Below, piece by piece: positions 37,034 to 39,817 of a stretch of DNA of 39,817 nt. Both the position numbers and the translations under genes were made by a program. The notes under the pieces are model-generated. The model worked only from the letters and a program-made list of their open reading frames with translations, had not been told where the DNA came from and ran no database searches. The DNA is from Balneolales bacterium. GTDB lineage: Bacteria; Bacteroidota; Rhodothermia; Balneolales; HLUCCA01. How positions within the stretch are numbered: the first letter of the stretch is position 1; every line of letters begins with the position of its first letter. Where the stretch lies: positions 1 through 39,817 of the forward strand of contig JANJTJ010000017.1 in NCBI GenBank assembly GCA_024711145.1, read 5' to 3'.

Positions 37034-38219
37034 ACGACTGGATACCCGTGATGTCGCGGCCCAGGATGAGGCCGTGGATATCGAAGGTGCCTTCGTAGGT
37101 GTTCACCGACTCCAGGTTCACCATATGGTGGATCACCCGGTATTCGCCCGTGATGCCGTTGCCGCCGTGCATGTCGCGCGATACGCGGGCGATTTCCAGG
37201 GCTTTGCCGCAGTTGTTCCGCTTGGCCAGGGAGATCATGGTCGGGTGGGCCTGGCCTTGGTCTTTGAGCGTACCCAGGCGCCAGGCCAGCAACTGCATGG
37301 CGGTGATGTCGGTGGCCATGTTGGCCAGTTTGGTCTGAATGAGCTGGTTGGCGGCCAACGGCTTGCCGAACTGTTTGCGTTCCAGCGTGTAGGTGCGCGC
37401 GCGGTGGTAGCAGTTCTCGGCGGCGCCGATAACGCCCCAGGCGATGCCGTAGCGGGCGTTGTTCAGACAGCTGAACGGACCCTTGAGGCCGGTTACCCCG
37501 GGCAGCAGGTTCTCGTCGGGCACGAAGCAGTCTTCCAGGGTGATTTCACCCGTCCAGCTGGCACGTAGCGACATCTTGTTGTGGGTGACCGGGGTGCCGA
37601 AACCTTTGGTGCCGCGTTCCACGATGAACCCGCGGATAACGCCCTCATCCGATTTCTTCTCTTTGGCTTTGGCCCAAACGATGGCGATATCGGCGATCGG
37701 CGAATTGGTGATCCACATTTTGGCCCCGTTCAGGATCCAGCCACCATCCACTTTGAGGGCCGTGGTGACCATGGAGCCGGGGTCGGACCCGTGGTCGGGT
37801 TCGGTGAGGCCGAAACAGCCGATCATCTCGGCGCTGGCCAATTTGGGCAGGTACTTCCGTTTCTGCTCCTCGGTGCCGAAATCCGAAATCGGATACATCA
37901 CCAGCGAGCTTTGCACCGACATGAAGGAGCGGTAGGCCGAATCGACCCGTTCCACTTCGCGGGCGATAAGCCCGTAGGCCGTGTAGGAGGCGCCCACGCC
38001 CCCGTATTCCGGGGCGATGGTGGAACCGAGCAGGCCCAGTTCGGCCATCTCGCGGGGAATCTCCTCGTCGAAGATGCCTTCCTGGTTGCCGCGGCAGGCG
38101 CGGGGTTCGAGGCGGGTTTGCGCGTACTCACGCGCCGTCTCCATGATCATCCGGTCGTCCTCGTTCAGGAGCGATTCGAACTGGAGGAAATCGTCGATGT
38201 TGAGCTTGGGAAGTGCCAT
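37017..38219 (-). CDS. Acyl-CoA dehydrogenase, glutaryl-CoA dehydrogenase-like
   Basis: [106 protein letters not shown]. Confidence 0.93.
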   Translation of the reverse strand: [400 protein letters not shown]

Positions 38220-38229
38220 GTCGGAAGGT

Positions 38230-38258
38230 ACCGAATTTGTCCGTCGGACGAATCCGGT
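38230..38258. promoter_or_regulatory. Imperfect 29-bp palindrome upstream of the acyl-CoA dehydrogenase (candidate operator)
   Basis: ACCGAATTTGTCCG-T-CGGACGAATCCGGT, 12 of 14 arm positions complementary; aatccggt (251-258) also pairs with accggatt (272-279). Confidence 0.5.
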
Positions 38259-38371
38259 GATCCGAATCCCGACCGGATTTCCGAAGGCCGGTTCTCAGGG
38301 GAAACCCTTAGTGATTTCATGGATAACACGGATAGGTTGTGCGGGTGACATGTGGTCAATTAAGACTACCT

Positions 38372-39817
38372 ATGAAGTCTCTATCCGCCCAGCTACTGGT
38401 GGCGCTTGCAACCACCTTGCCATTGGCGGCCCAACCGGGCACCATGGCCACATTCGACGGGATTGACGACCATCTGGTGATCGCCGATGGTCCCTATCGG
38501 CACAATGTCACCCTCGAATTCTGGGTGAAACCGGCGTCCTTCAACCAGACGTTGGCCATCCGCACGAACGCGGTCGGGTTCGAAGCGGGCCAATGGTCCA
38601 ACCTGCTCGGCATCCGATCCGATGGCCGGTTGGAATACAAGATCCTGGACGATATGACCGGCGGGATCGAATGGAATTATTCGGTGGTCACCCTGACGGG
38701 CAGCACCGTGCTCACCGTGGGCCAATGGGTGCATGTGGCGGCGGTGGCCGAGAACGGCAGCCCCGGCACCATGCGATTGTATGTCAACGGGGTGTTGGAT
38801 GCGAGCTCTTCCGCATTCCATAGGTCCTGGACCGGTGGGGACCGGTGGTTGATCGGTACCACGACCACATCCGGTCTGCCGAAACTGGCGGGTTCGGTTG
38901 ATGAGATCCGGCTCTGGAGCGAAGTCCGATCCCAGGCGCAGATCCAGAACGCCTACGCCGTGCCCATGGCGACCCCGTTGCCGGGCGGCCTCATCGCCGC
39001 CGTCAATTTCGATGCGGCGCACAACGCCGCTTTGATGAACGGCGTGGTGTTGGAGGCATCCACGGTGCCGATCGCGCACAGCCATCGCATAACCGGCATT
39101 TCGCCGACAAGCGGCGTGGTGGGCAGCACCGTTACCATATCGGGGGCCGGTTTCGGCACCAACGCGGCCGACCACCAGGTCTGGTTCGGGGGCGTGGCCG
39201 GGCAGGTGACCGCGGCCTCGAGCACGGAGCTTACGGTCTCGGTGCCGTTGGGAGCCGGCTTCGGGCCGGTCACGGTAACCCGAAGCGGCCGTTCGGTGGT
39301 GTCCAGGCAGGCGTTCGGGGTCGTCTATGATGCCGATCCCCTGGGGGCCGCATCCTTCCCCAGCTACCCGACCACATCCCAATTCGTGAAACTGGAAACC
39401 GGCAACCGCATCCGTTGGGCCGGGCAACTGGTGGATCTGGATGGTGATGGCAAACCCGATCTGGTGCATGGCTACCAGAGTTCCCCGGGCGGCGTGTCGG
39501 TGTACCGCAACCGGCATGCCGGTGGGGCCTTCTCGGCGGCCGATCTGGCACCCCGGCAGGACTTCCCCACCAGCGGCTCACCGCGCAACGTGCAGGTGGG
39601 AGATTTGGATGGGGATGGGAAACCGGATGTGGTAGCGTACAACTCCGGGGGCAACACCCTTTCGGTGATGCGGAATACCAGCAGTACCGGCTCTATCAGC
39701 TTCGACACGCATACCATAGCCACCAACTATTCGGGCAGCATGGAACCGCGGGAAACGGCCTTGGGCGATGTGGACGGAGACGGTCGGATGGATATCCTGA
39801 CGGTGGGATACAACAAC
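38372..39817 (+). CDS. Secreted LamG / IPT-TIG / FG-GAP (VCBS) repeat protein, truncated by the right edge
   Basis: My translation: MKSLSAQLLVALATTLPLAAQPGTMATFDGIDDHLVIADGPYRHNVTLEFWVKP...; LAGSVDEIRLWSEVRS; ITGISPTSGVVGSTVTISGAGFG; three repeats DLDGDGKPDLV, DLDGDGKPDVV, DVDGDGRMDIL. Open to 39817 (482 codons); not in the ORF track. Confidence 0.9.
   Translation, partial: MKSLSAQLLVALATTLPLAAQPGTMATFDGIDDHLVIADGPYRHNVTLEFWVKPASFNQTLAIRTNAVGFEAGQWSNLLGIRSDGRLEYKILDDMTGGIEWNYSVVTLTGSTVLTVGQWVHVAAVAENGSPGTMRLYVNGVLDASSSAFHRSWTGGDRWLIGTTTTSGLPKLAGSVDEIRLWSEVRSQAQIQNAYAVPMATPLPGGLIAAVNFDAAHNAALMNGVVLEASTVPIAHSHRITGISPTSGVVGSTVTISGAGFGTNAADHQVWFGGVAGQVTAASSTELTVSVPLGAGFGPVTVTRSGRSVVSRQAFGVVYDADPLGAASFPSYPTTSQFVKLETGNRIRWAGQLVDLDGDGKPDLVHGYQSSPGGVSVYRNRHAGGAFSAADLAPRQDFPTSGSPRNVQVGDLDGDGKPDVVAYNSGGNTLSVMRNTSSTGSISFDTHTIATNYSGSMEPRETALGDVDGDGRMDILTVGYNN

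Overview
GC-rich chromosomal window, probably from a Bacteroidota/Rhodothermota/Balneolota-type bacterium (inferred from type IX secretion genes, 'PNPFNP..' C-terminal sorting domains and a hybrid two-component system). It is gene-dense, with many ATGA stop/start overlaps. Main blocks: (1) a left-edge cluster of tandem and palindromic REP-like repeats beside a C-terminally short IS200/RAYT-type Y1 transposase; (2) phoH, MBL hydrolase and PNP; (3) a GLUG/LamG T9SS surface protein coupled by ATGA to a 63-aa 'PIDGG' mini-protein, then an acyl-ACP thioesterase, divergent from a one-piece hybrid two-component regulator; (4) a tight minus-strand run of PorU, PorV, an M6-like protein that has lost HEXXH, a gluzincin/beta-propeller/barrel protein, a DUF5683-like protein, a PASTA protein, rpe and a DUF2939-like protein; (5) thiolase, lipoprotein, cystathionine gamma-synthase/lyase and a TPR lipoprotein, with a 13-bp perfect inverted repeat enclosing the PLP-enzyme start codon; (6) ridA, M23 peptidase, FAH family, rplU-rpmA with a clear intrinsic terminator, lexA, a lipoprotein cyclophilin and a glutaryl-CoA-dehydrogenase-like gene; (7) a LamG/IPT/FG-GAP surface protein running off the right edge, absent from the ORF track. 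No tRNA, rRNA, CRISPR or prophage was seen. Best leads: the metB-like leader hairpin, the HEXXH-less M6 protein in the PorUV operon, the PIDGG mini-protein coupled to a T9SS substrate, and the REP/RAYT cluster. All calls are from reading the sequence; no searches were run.
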